From a bacterium (lineage in GTDB: Bacteria > Atribacterota > JS1 > SB-45 > 34-128): 12,764 bases of DNA. The notes below the pieces were generated by a model. It was given only the letters and a program-made list of their open reading frames with translations, did no database searches and had not been told where the DNA came from. Numbering within the stretch: position 1 is the stretch's first letter; each line of letters opens with the position of its first letter. This document shows, piece after piece, positions 1-6,988 of the stretch. The stretch lies in contig JAHIPR010000332.1 in NCBI GenBank assembly GCA_018903015.1, forward strand, positions 1 to 12,764. The letters are read 5' to 3'. A program made the translations under genes and the position numbers.

Positions 1-402
1 AAAGAAATTATTAGAGATTATTTGCGCGCTATTGGTTATCGAGTTACAGATGTCGGAACTTTTAGTAAAGATAGTGTGGATTATCCTGATTTTGCCATTA
101 AAGTGGCCAAGAAGGTGGCCAGCGGGGAATGCGAAAGAGGAATTATGATCGATGGGGCTGGAATTGGCTCTTCAATGGTCTGTAATAAGGTTAAAGGGAT
201 AAGAGCTGCCCTATGTTATAACCTAAAAACAATTATAAACAGCAGAGAACACAATAATGCAAATGTTTTAACCTTAGGTGGTCCACTACATACTCCGGAT
301 GAATTACGTGAAATGGTAAAACTATGGTTGGAAACTACTTTTGCCGGCGGAAGACATTGGAAAAGAGTTAATAAAATAATGGCCGTAGAAAGAAATCAAT
401 AA
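1..402 (+). CDS. rpiB: RpiB/LacAB-family sugar-phosphate isomerase, 5'-truncated
   Basis: Aldose-ketose isomerase of the RpiB/LacAB family, classically interconverting ribose 5-phosphate and ribulose 5-phosphate. The frame is open from base 1, and its first residues ([15 protein letters not shown]) already align with the first helix of RpiB. The gene therefore begins before the window and lacks roughly 15 residues, including the usual N-terminal Asp-His; the TTG at 22 is not its start. Family hallmarks present are [31 protein letters not shown] with the conserved His, and the C-terminal GGRHWKRV. The position of the catalytic Cys of E. coli RpiB (Cys66) is Asp here (codon 151-153), and the next-but-one residue, usually Thr or Ser, is Ala. 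From memory, Asp at this position also occurs in LacA subunits, so the substrate may not be ribose 5-phosphate. The gene ends 26 bases before deoC and probably shares its operon. RpiB together with DeoC and PduL is typical of SPU-type microcompartment loci. Family certain, substrate uncertain. Confidence 0.9.
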   Translation, partial: KEIIRDYLRAIGYRVTDVGTFSKDSVDYPDFAIKVAKKVASGECERGIMIDGAGIGSSMVCNKVKGIRAALCYNLKTIINSREHNNANVLTLGGPLHTPDELREMVKLWLETTFAGGRHWKRVNKIMAVERNQ

Positions 403-428
403 AAATTAAAAAGAAGAGGTTTAAAATT

Positions 429-1244
429 ATGGATATAGATAAGATGGATAAAAAAGAATTGATTGATAAGATTAGTGATGAAATAATATCAAAGCTAAAG
501 AAAACATCTTCTTCTGATAATCTTTCTTTTAAATCTGATTTGGGTAATAAAAACATACAGGGTTCTTCTGCGGGTTGTAAGATACAAATTAACACACCTG
601 CTGACCTCGCACCTTATATTGACCATACTTTATTAAAGCCTGATGCAACAGAAGCCCAGGTGAAAAAATTATGCGAAGAAGCTGTTCAGTATGGTTTTTG
701 TACGGTTTGTATCAATCCTTCCTGGGTAGTCTATTGTGCCAGGAAATTAAGGGGGACCGGGGTTAAAGTTTGCGCTGTTGTGGGATTTCCGTTGGGGGCA
801 ACAGACAGTAGGACCAAAGCTTACGAGACTCGTAATGCCATAGAAAACGGAGCTGATGAAATAGATACGGTAATTAATGTAGGGGCTTTAAGAAATGGTG
901 ATCTTAAGACTGTAGAAGAAGATTTAAGAGCAGTGCTAAGGGCTTGCAGAAGTACCACGACTACTAAAGCAATTATTGAAACTTGCTTACTATCAGACGA
1001 GGAAAAAGTAATAGCTTCTCAATTAGTAAAAAAAGCTGGTTACGATTTTGTAAAGACCTCAACCGGTTTTTCTACCGCTGGTGCGACTGCCCATGATGTT
1101 GCTCTGATTCGCAGGACAGTCGGCCCTAAAATGGGAATTAAAGCAGCAGGCGGAATCCGTACTTACGAAGATGCTATTTTGATGATTCGCTCTGGGGCAA
1201 CCCGTCTGGGCTGTAGTGCCAGTGTAAAGATGGTAAGTGTCTGA
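429..1244 (+). CDS. deoC: Deoxyribose-phosphate aldolase with N-terminal encapsulation-peptide-like extension
   Basis: Class I aldolase cleaving 2-deoxyribose 5-phosphate to acetaldehyde and glyceraldehyde 3-phosphate. Residues 56-271 form the DeoC barrel. The proton-relay Asp is D146 in DEIDTVIN, the Schiff-base Lys is K209 in DFVKTSTGF, and the second active-site Lys is K238 in [10 protein letters not shown]. At 271 residues it is about 50 longer than common bacterial DeoC (about 220). The extra N-terminus has a predicted amphipathic helix at residues 7-25 (hydrophobic L11, I12, I15, I19, I20, L23) and a Ser/Asn/Gly/Lys-rich linker at about 26-55. This is the architecture of a microcompartment encapsulation peptide, and it resembles the start of the neighbouring PduL. 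The ATG follows an AGAAGAGG-type ribosome site. The extension is uninterrupted and in frame, so I keep this start. The aldehyde produced would be handled inside the shell. Function is near certain from motifs; luminal targeting is inference. Confidence 0.97.
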   Translation: MDIDKMDKKELIDKISDEIISKLKKTSSSDNLSFKSDLGNKNIQGSSAGCKIQINTPADLAPYIDHTLLKPDATEAQVKKLCEEAVQYGFCTVCINPSWVVYCARKLRGTGVKVCAVVGFPLGATDSRTKAYETRNAIENGADEIDTVINVGALRNGDLKTVEEDLRAVLRACRSTTTTKAIIETCLLSDEEKVIASQLVKKAGYDFVKTSTGFSTAGATAHDVALIRRTVGPKMGIKAAGGIRTYEDAILMIRSGATRLGCSASVKMVSV

Positions 1245-1261
1245 TATTATTCTGATATTAT
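1240..1261 (+). repeat. Perfect 2 x 11-bp tandem repeat across the deoC stop
   Basis: The unit TCTGATATTAT occurs twice head to tail (1240-1250 and 1251-1261). The TGA stop of deoC (1242-1244) lies inside the first copy. It looks like a small slippage duplication in the deoC-pduL gap, with no evident function. Confidence 0.9.
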
Positions 1262-1291
1262 AAAGAATAGATACGCTGAGGATGATAAAGA

Positions 1292-1948
1292 ATGGAAGAG
1301 CAAGATTATAAAAAGCTGGTAGATATGATAACTGAAACGATTTACCAAGAAATAAAACCGAAAGAAGAATCATCTAATCTTTTCTCTATCCCCGTAGAGA
1401 TATCCAATCATCATGTTCATTTAACTAGAGATTCCTTGGATGTTTTATATGGAAAGGATTATGAGCTTACTAAATTACGTGATTTATCTCAGCCCGGAGA
1501 ATTTGCCAGCAATGAACAGGTGAGTATAATTAGCGCGAATATGAAAGTGATTGAAAAGGTAAGAATTCTTGGACCCCTGCGAGAATATACTCAAGCAGAA
1601 TTATCCATTACCGATGGCTATTTTTTAGGATTAAATCTTCCTACCAGAATATCGGGGAACATAAAAGGTTCTCCACCCATCACATTTATCGGACCAAAAG
1701 GCGTTTTAGCTCTTTCAGAAGGAGCTATTCGAGCCGCTCGACATATTCATATGACTCCTGAAGATGCGGAATCCTATCAGGTAAAAAATGGTGACCGAGT
1801 GAAGGTGGAAGTATCAGGAGAACATGGAGTTATTTATAAGGATGTAGTAATCAGAGTTTCCGAAAAAAGTAAATTAGCTTTTCATCTGGATACAGATGAA
1901 GCCAATGCAGGGAATATAAAAGGAACCGGCTCAGCAAGAATTATTTAG
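1292..1948 (+). CDS. pduL: PduL-type phosphate propanoyl/acetyltransferase
   Basis: Microcompartment phosphotransacylase converting acyl-CoA plus phosphate to acyl-phosphate and CoA. It recycles CoA in the lumen and feeds substrate-level ATP synthesis through acetate or propionate kinase. Visible PduL hallmarks are NHHVHL (metal-ligand His at 41 and 43), QAELS (E103), ARHIHMTPEDA (H151, H153) and HLDTDEANA (H198), the histidine and acidic residues that bind the two zinc ions in this family. Length is 218 residues, normal for a BMC-type PduL. The N-terminus (residues 5-21) is a predicted amphipathic helix joined by a short Lys/Glu/Ser linker (22-30) to the core, as expected for an encapsulation peptide. 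Its pattern matches the DeoC extension. The start ATG has GAGG about 9 bases upstream and lies 47 bases after deoC. No acid kinase or aldehyde dehydrogenase gene is in view. Assignment is highly confident; acetyl versus propionyl specificity is unknown, though acetaldehyde from DeoC suggests acetyl. Confidence 0.95.
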   Translation: MEEQDYKKLVDMITETIYQEIKPKEESSNLFSIPVEISNHHVHLTRDSLDVLYGKDYELTKLRDLSQPGEFASNEQVSIISANMKVIEKVRILGPLREYTQAELSITDGYFLGLNLPTRISGNIKGSPPITFIGPKGVLALSEGAIRAARHIHMTPEDAESYQVKNGDRVKVEVSGEHGVIYKDVVIRVSEKSKLAFHLDTDEANAGNIKGTGSARII

Positions 1949-1998
1949 TAATTTTAGGGAGCTAGTTTATTAAAAATTAAAAAAGAGGACAGAAATTA

Positions 1999-3057
1999 AT
2001 GACTAAAATGAGAGCTGTGGTATTGTTTTCATCAAAGGATGTACGCTGTGTTGAAGTAGAAAAACCTTGTATTATGAAATCTGATGAAGTGCTTATAAAA
2101 GTTAAAGCTTGTGGAGTTTGCGGATCTGATATACCAAGAGTAATGATTAAAGGAGCTCACAAAATGCCGATTATAATCGGCCATGAATTTAGTGGTGAAA
2201 TAGTGGAGATAGGCAAAAGCGTTTCTTCTTTTAAGGTATCAGATAAAGTTACAGCTATGCCATTAATTCCTTGTGGAAAATGCGAGTTTTGTCAAATAGG
2301 AAAATATAATCTTTGTGATGATTATCTATATTATGGCTCTCGTATTCCTGGTGCAATGGCAGAATATATTGTAGTAAAGGAAAGCAATCTTCTTAAATTA
2401 CCTAAAAATGTAGATTATGAAAGTGCTGCAATGACTGATCCAGCAAGCGTGGCATTACATGCTATAAGAAAGGTAAATATTACTGCTGGTCAATCAGCAG
2501 TAGTTTTTGGTTTAGGAGCTATTGGATTTATTGCCATACAATGGTTAAAAATTTTAGGATGTTCCGAAGTTATTGCCATAGATATTTTTCAGGAAAAATT
2601 AGATTTAGCTAAAAAACTGGGAGTCGATTTAGCAATTAACGCCAAAAATAATAATGTTATTGAGGCAATAATGGATTACACCCATAATAAAGGAGCTGAT
2701 ATCGTTATTGAGTTAGCGGGAAATAAAATAACTCAATTACAAGCAATTCAATCAGCAAGTAAAATGGGTAGAGTGATTTATTGCGGAATATCTTACGATG
2801 ATCTTTTACTTCCAAGTAAAGAAGTTAATAAGATACTCCGAGGAGAACTATTTGTTATTGGTTCATGGAATTCATCTATTGCGCCTCTTCCAGTTAATGA
2901 ATGGAAATCCTCTTTAGATTTTATGGATAAAAGAAAAATTAAAGTGAAACCATTAATAAGCCATCGAGTAAAGTTAGAGGATTGTAAAGAAGTTTTTGAG
3001 ATGATGTACTATAAAAAAGAGATATTTAATAAAGTTTTATTTATTCCAGATTTATAA
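1999..3057 (+). CDS. Zinc-dependent GatD-like polyol-phosphate dehydrogenase
   Basis: Medium-chain zinc alcohol dehydrogenase, 352 residues, normal length. The overall sequence resembles E. coli galactitol-1-phosphate 5-dehydrogenase (GatD): CGSDIPRV, GAHKMPIIIGHEFSG, AEYIVVK, KILRGELFVIGSW and PLISHRV all have direct counterparts there. Catalytic-zinc residues are C41, H62 and E63. Structural-zinc cysteines are C92, C95, C98 and C106. The Rossmann motif GLGAIG is at 171-176, and D195 at the end of the second strand points to NAD rather than NADP. The Glu that normally precedes the proline in the catalytic domain (EP in GatD) is Asp (D147, TDPASVALH). AGAGGA about 9 bases upstream favours the ATG at 1999 over the in-frame ATG at 2008. 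Likely role: oxidising a phosphorylated sugar alcohol to a ketose phosphate, for example pentitol phosphate to a pentulose phosphate that the RpiB-like enzyme could use. Substrate is inferred only. The gene is 50 bases after pduL and could be co-transcribed with it. Confidence 0.85.
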   Translation: MTKMRAVVLFSSKDVRCVEVEKPCIMKSDEVLIKVKACGVCGSDIPRVMIKGAHKMPIIIGHEFSGEIVEIGKSVSSFKVSDKVTAMPLIPCGKCEFCQIGKYNLCDDYLYYGSRIPGAMAEYIVVKESNLLKLPKNVDYESAAMTDPASVALHAIRKVNITAGQSAVVFGLGAIGFIAIQWLKILGCSEVIAIDIFQEKLDLAKKLGVDLAINAKNNNVIEAIMDYTHNKGADIVIELAGNKITQLQAIQSASKMGRVIYCGISYDDLLLPSKEVNKILRGELFVIGSWNSSIAPLPVNEWKSSLDFMDKRKIKVKPLISHRVKLEDCKEVFEMMYYKKEIFNKVLFIPDL

Positions 3058-3253
3058 AAATAACTAAGACAAAAGTAAATAAATCATCGCAGAAGGAGAA
3101 ACAGACAGGGTAAAAATTTATTTTTTAAAAAGACCATATTCGTAAAAATGCGGTGACTTATTAAAGGAGGTGTATGCATATACGAAAATGAATACTTTTT
3201 TGTTGAAATAGAAATAAAATTAAATTTAAAAAATTAAACGGAGGTTTTTTAGT
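3058..3253 (+). promoter_or_regulatory. Leader region upstream of the sugar importer
   Basis: This 196-base gap separates the dehydrogenase from the binding-protein gene. It holds an unassigned AAGGAG (3093-3098), a near-perfect Shine-Dalgarno sequence (3163-3170), a 10-bp inverted repeat around the latter, an 8-bp palindrome TATGCATA (3173-3180), and the real ribosome site GGAGG (3240-3244) nine bases before the binding-protein ATG. A TTGAAA at 3203-3208 followed by A/T-rich sequence could be a -35/-10 pair, but no good -10 box stands out. A promoter and DeoR-type operator are expected here; exact sites are not resolved. Confidence 0.5.
3135..3190 (+). repeat. Inverted repeat flanking an orphan Shine-Dalgarno site
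   Basis: Arms CATATTCGTA (3135-3144) and TACGAAAATG (3181-3190) are complementary at 9 of 10 positions. The 36-base interior contains AAAGGAGG (3163-3170). Reading frames after that site are tiny: ATG at 3174 gives five codons, and GTG at 3170 or in-frame ATG at 3188 end at TAG 3209-3211. It could be a split operator, a leader-peptide site or an RNA structure. None can be chosen from sequence alone. Confidence 0.5.
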
Positions 3254-4219
3254 ATGAATTTTGGAAAAAAAGTATTTTTAATGAGTTTAATGACAGTGTT
3301 ATTAGTTTTTATGTTTGTAACTGGTAGTATTGCTGCAAATGATAAACTTTTAATTGGTTTTTCGCATGTAGCTATGAATTGTCCATATTACCTTGCAATG
3401 GAAAAAGCTGCTAAAGATACAGCAGAAGCTCGAGGTGTGGATATAATTATTTTTAATGCAGAAGTAGATATAGCAAAACAAATATCAGATATTGAAACTC
3501 TTTTTGTAAAGGGTATAAAAGGGTTAATTCTAAATTCTACAACTGAATATGGAACTATGCCAGTTATGAAAAAAGCTAAAAATTTAGGAATTCCAGTAGT
3601 TGCAATTGATAGACCTTTATATGGAGATTACCTTGCATATGTAGGAATTGACCAATGGAGAGCTGGTGAATTGCAGGGGGAATATATCGCAAAGAATATT
3701 TTACCTGATGGGGGGAATATAGTATTAATTATAGGAGATCCAGGATGCCCCGCTTCCATAGGACGTGGAAATGGTATGAAGAGTATTTTAGAAAAACCTG
3801 AGAATGCTGGAAAATATAAAATTTTAGCCACATACAAGGCTGATTATAATATGATGTTAGGAATGCAAAAAACCGAAGAAGCTATTGCTGCTTTTGGAGA
3901 CCAAATAGATTTAGTGTACTGTTGTAATGATTCAATGGCTTTGGGGGCACTTGCAGCCTTACAGGAAGCTAAAATGACAAATGTCGCTGTATGTGGGATT
4001 GATGGTCAAAAAGAAGCTTATGAGGAAATTTTAAAAGGCGGTCAATATAAGTCTACTGTTGTAAATAATCCAACTGTTGAAACCGAAATAGCGGTCAATC
4101 TCATAATTGACTTTTTACAAAGCGGGAAAGAACCAGAGGAAAAAGATATAATAACAGGTACTATCTTGGTTACATCTGATAATGTCAAGGAATATTATAA
4201 TCCTAACTCTGTATTCTAA
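3254..4219 (+). CDS. Ribose-type ABC transporter periplasmic sugar-binding protein
   Basis: Substrate-binding protein of the RbsB (periplasmic-binding-protein type 1) family that delivers a sugar or related polyol to the membrane permeases. The signal peptide spans residues 1-28: KK at 5-6, a hydrophobic core about 7-23 and an SIAA cleavage region before ND. There is no lipobox cysteine, so the mature protein should be free in a periplasm. Two Rossmann-like lobes follow. RbsB-like landmarks are IGFSHV (34-39), VVAIDRP with D119-R120, GRGNGM with R171, CNDSMALGAL (224-233) and CGIDG (247-251). Length of 321 residues is normal. GGAGG nine bases upstream fixes the start. The gene is followed by a long hairpin before the first permease gene, a layout commonly linked to higher binding-protein expression. 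The ligand cannot be named; the linked kinase and dehydrogenase suggest a pentose, pentitol or similar compound. Confidence 0.92.
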   Translation: MNFGKKVFLMSLMTVLLVFMFVTGSIAANDKLLIGFSHVAMNCPYYLAMEKAAKDTAEARGVDIIIFNAEVDIAKQISDIETLFVKGIKGLILNSTTEYGTMPVMKKAKNLGIPVVAIDRPLYGDYLAYVGIDQWRAGELQGEYIAKNILPDGGNIVLIIGDPGCPASIGRGNGMKSILEKPENAGKYKILATYKADYNMMLGMQKTEEAIAAFGDQIDLVYCCNDSMALGALAALQEAKMTNVAVCGIDGQKEAYEEILKGGQYKSTVVNNPTVETEIAVNLIIDFLQSGKEPEEKDIITGTILVTSDNVKEYYNPNSVF

Positions 4220-4228
4220 AGTATAAAT

Positions 4229-4284
4229 AATATTGAGAGAAATCATTTTAATTATTTATATTAGATGATTTCTCTCAATATTTT
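4229..4284 (+). terminator. Long perfect hairpin after the binding-protein gene
   Basis: Perfect 18-bp inverted repeat: the left arm begins AATATTGAGAGAAATC (4229-4246) and the right arm is 4265-4282. The loop is 18 bases, in which one or two further weak pairs are possible. The arm ends in a short T run (4281-4284). It starts nine bases after the binding-protein stop. A partial intrinsic terminator or mRNA 3'-stabilising element is likely; the short T run and downstream operon genes argue against full termination. Confidence 0.6.
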
Positions 4285-4318
4285 GCAATGAGGTGATAAT
4301 ACTGAAAGGAAAAAATAA

Positions 4319-5335
4319 ATGCGGGAAAAATTTAACTTTGAAAAGTTTTTTTCTAATTATTCTCTATATCTTATTTTAGTATTTTTAATTATTATATCAA
4401 CTTCTTTATCCCCATTGTTCATTTCATATAAAAATATTGTAAATTTATTAATGCAAGGAAGTTTTTCGGGTCTTTTAGCTATAGGAATGACTTTTGTTAT
4501 ACTTACAGGAGGAATTGACCTTTCTGTTGGTTCAATAGTGGGGTTTTCTTCCATTCTTTTTGCTACGCTTTTACACGGTTCTATTTTCACATTTATGCCA
4601 AAAACAATATTTATATACGTGGATTTAGTAGAACTTTCTCCTGTATTTCCTTCTCCACTAAATATTTTATTTGTTGTTTTTGTAGGCAGTCTAATAGGTT
4701 TTATAAATGGTGTAATATCCTATAAATTTCGTATCCATTCTTTTATTATTACTCTTGCAATGATGATTTTTATAAGAGGGTTAGCGATATCTTATACAGA
4801 TGGTCAACCATTGTTTGGAATGCCCAAATATGTTGAATTCTTAGCATATGGTGAATTTTTAAAAGTTCCAATGCCAATTATTATTTGGGTTGTTTCTGCG
4901 ATAATATCCGGCCTTTTATTAAAGTTTACGCTTTTTGGACGGCAAATCTATGCTGTTGGAGGGAATGAAGAAGCAGCTAGATTGTCCGGATTAAATATTT
5001 TTATTGGAAGAGTAGCTCCTTTCATAATTTCAGGATTTTTTGCTGCTTTAGTGGGTATCATTATGTCTGGACGTATGTCTTGCGGAGATCCAAAAATAGC
5101 TGAAGGATGGGAGTTAAATGCCATTGCAGCGGTTGTTATTGGGGGTACTAGTCTTTTTGGTGGAAAAGGAAGTATTACTGGAACACTTATTGGAACTTTA
5201 ATAGTAGCTTTGCTGATTAATATAATGAATTTGTTAGAAATGTCTGCTTATCATCAAGAAATGACCAAGGGTCTAATAATAATATTATCATTGGTGATGC
5301 AAAATATTTTAAGGAAAAATGAAATAGGTAATTAA
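4319..5335 (+). CDS. Ribose-type ABC transporter permease (first of two)
   Basis: Inner-membrane permease of the RbsC/BPD_transp_2 family, 338 residues, forming part of the translocation channel. Hydrophobic segments lie at about 16-36, 49-65, 67-88, 115-135, 140-157, 185-203, 232-250, 266-280 and 286-328. Family motifs are GIDLSVGS (65-72), GRQIYAVGGNEEAARLSG (207-224), which contains the coupling loop, and GWELNAIAAVVIGGTSLFGG (263-282). GAAAGGA at 4304-4310 precedes the ATG by eight bases. A second permease of the same family lies after the ATPase, so this protein probably pairs with it as a heterodimer, unlike the homodimeric RbsC. The end of the gene is part of a 12-bp inverted repeat. 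Specificity unknown. Confidence 0.93.
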   Translation: MREKFNFEKFFSNYSLYLILVFLIIISTSLSPLFISYKNIVNLLMQGSFSGLLAIGMTFVILTGGIDLSVGSIVGFSSILFATLLHGSIFTFMPKTIFIYVDLVELSPVFPSPLNILFVVFVGSLIGFINGVISYKFRIHSFIITLAMMIFIRGLAISYTDGQPLFGMPKYVEFLAYGEFLKVPMPIIIWVVSAIISGLLLKFTLFGRQIYAVGGNEEAARLSGLNIFIGRVAPFIISGFFAALVGIIMSGRMSCGDPKIAEGWELNAIAAVVIGGTSLFGGKGSITGTLIGTLIVALLINIMNLLEMSAYHQEMTKGLIIILSLVMQNILRKNEIGN

Positions 5336-5357
5336 CATTATTTAATTCATTTTTCCT
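5312..5357 (+). repeat. 12-bp inverted repeat spanning the first permease stop
   Basis: Arms AGGAAAAATGAA (5312-5323) and TTCATTTTTCCT (5346-5357) are perfectly complementary around a 22-base loop that contains the TAA stop (5333-5335). No T run follows, so this is not a standard intrinsic terminator. It may be a processing or stability element, or a weak attenuator, between permease and ATPase. Confidence 0.6.
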
Positions 5358-5460
5358 AAAATAAATTGTTAGATATCTTGTTACGTATGCGCATGCCATT
5401 AATAACTGTAATTTTGACAGACTACTTATTATCTATAGTAGAAAGAAGGATTTTAGTAAA

Positions 5461-6984
5461 ATGAATAAGTCTATTTTATCGAACATTCCCTTATTGGAAG
5501 TTAAGGAAATTACCAAAGAATTTCCTGGTGTACGAGCATTAGATAAAGTTAATTTTAACCTAATAAAAGGTGAAGTTCACTGTCTTGTGGGAGAAAACGG
5601 AGCAGGAAAATCAACTTTAATTGAAATACTTGCTGGTGCACTTGAAAAGGATTCGGGCCAAATATTTATTAATGGTAATGAAATAAAATTTAATAGCCCA
5701 AGAGATTCACAAAAAATGGGCATAGCAGTTCTTCATCAAGAATTACCCGTGCATGCTTATTTAAACGTTGCGGAGAATATTTTTCTTGGTCGTCAGCCCA
5801 GGAATAAATTTGGAGTAATTGATTTTAATGAGATGAATAAGCAAGCAAAACATTGGTTAAACATTATAAAAGCAGATGTGGATCCTAAAGCACTTTTAGG
5901 TTCACTTCCTGTTGCAAAGCAACAATTAGTTAGTGTCGCAAAGGCATTATCACTTGAAGCAAAAATAATTTTTTTAGACGAACCTTCAGCTGTTTTAACA
6001 ATAGCAGAATTAAAAAGTTTATTTAATTTATTAAACAGTTTAAAAAAGGAAGGTCGGGGTATAGTATATATTTCGCATCGCTTGGAGGAAATATTTGAAA
6101 TTGGAGATAGAGTTACTGTTTTACGGAATGGAAAAAAAGTTGCTACAAATTCAATTAACGAAATAACTGAAAAGTTGTTAATTAAGATGATGGTTGGAAA
6201 AGAAATAATAAATGATTTTGACTCTATCAAACAAAGAGAAAAAACTACACGCTTTGAAGAAAAAATACTTTCAGTTAAGGGGATTTATCGTAAAGGAATT
6301 TTAGAAGATATTTGCCTTGATGTTCGAAAGGGTGAAATAGTTGGAATTTATGGATTAGTTGGGTCAGGTAGGACAGAATTAGCCAGGGCAATAATAGGTG
6401 CAGATAAAATTGACAGGGGTGAAGTTTACATAAATAATAACAAGGTTAAAATTAATTCCCCTAAAGATGCAATTAAATTAGGCATTTGTTTAATACCAGA
6501 AGACAGGAAATTGTTTGGATTATTTTTAGAAAAATCTATCGAAGAAAATATCTCTTTACCAAATTTAAAGAGATTAAAGAAATTTTATATCTTAGACTAT
6601 GGAAAAATTAAGAATTATGTCAAAAATTATATTAGGGCATTAAATATAAAAGTATCAAGTTTAAATCAGAGAGTTAAATTTTTAAGTGGTGGTAATCAAC
6701 AAAAAGTAGTTTTAGCAAGGTGGTTTGGTGTGAATTCCAAAGTATTGATATTTGATGAACCTACTCGTGGAGTTGATGTAGGAGCCAAAGAAGAAATACG
6801 AAATTTGATAAAAAAAATAGCTAGCAAAGGAAAAGGCATAATTGTAATATCATCCGAATTACCAGAAATCATGAATTTAAGTGATCGTATAATTGTGATG
6901 CATAGCGGGAAAATTACTGCAGAATTATTGCGCGAAAAAGCAACTAAGGAAAAATTACTAGCATATTCAATGGGGGGTTACTAA
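5461..6984 (+). CDS. Ribose-type sugar ABC transporter double ATPase
   Basis: Cytoplasmic ATPase with two fused nucleotide-binding domains, as in RbsA, XylG and MglA; 507 residues is typical. Domain 1 (about 11-250) has Walker A GENGAGKST (44-52), Walker B with D173-E174 and switch His H206. Its signature is LPVAKQQ (149-155), lacking the usual Ser of LSxxQ. Domain 2 (about 268-507) has the degenerate Walker A GLVGSGRT (298-305, Lys replaced by Arg), good signature LSGGNQQ (408-414), Walker B D432-E433 followed by PTRGVDVGAK, and ISSE where the switch His would be. Degenerate second-site features are normal for this family, so domain 1 should be the active ATP site. AGAAGGA at 5444-5450 supports the start. 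The 125-base gap before it contains TTGACA (5414-5419) with a poorly spaced TATAGT, only weak evidence for an internal promoter. Confidence 0.95.
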   Translation: MNKSILSNIPLLEVKEITKEFPGVRALDKVNFNLIKGEVHCLVGENGAGKSTLIEILAGALEKDSGQIFINGNEIKFNSPRDSQKMGIAVLHQELPVHAYLNVAENIFLGRQPRNKFGVIDFNEMNKQAKHWLNIIKADVDPKALLGSLPVAKQQLVSVAKALSLEAKIIFLDEPSAVLTIAELKSLFNLLNSLKKEGRGIVYISHRLEEIFEIGDRVTVLRNGKKVATNSINEITEKLLIKMMVGKEIINDFDSIKQREKTTRFEEKILSVKGIYRKGILEDICLDVRKGEIVGIYGLVGSGRTELARAIIGADKIDRGEVYINNNKVKINSPKDAIKLGICLIPEDRKLFGLFLEKSIEENISLPNLKRLKKFYILDYGKIKNYVKNYIRALNIKVSSLNQRVKFLSGGNQQKVVLARWFGVNSKVLIFDEPTRGVDVGAKEEIRNLIKKIASKGKGIIVISSELPEIMNLSDRIIVMHSGKITAELLREKATKEKLLAYSMGGY

Positions 6985-6988
6985 ATAA

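Noticed and set aside
22..402. TTG at 22 as the start of the RpiB-like gene
   Set aside because: The frame is open to base 1, and the upstream codons already match the RpiB helix, so the real start lies before the window.
429..1244. LacD-type tagatose-bisphosphate aldolase, given the GatD-like and LacA-like neighbours
   Set aside because: The DeoC motifs ([27 protein letters not shown]) are explicit, so a full tagatose 6-phosphate pathway is not supported.
5387..5394. ATGCGCAT palindrome in the permease-ATPase gap as an operator
   Set aside because: It is an isolated 8-bp palindrome with no matching site elsewhere that I could see; insufficient to support an operator.
5414..5439. Promoter TTGACA plus TATAGT ahead of the ATPase gene
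   Set aside because: The spacer is only 14 bases, and the region lies inside an apparent operon; too weak to list as a feature.
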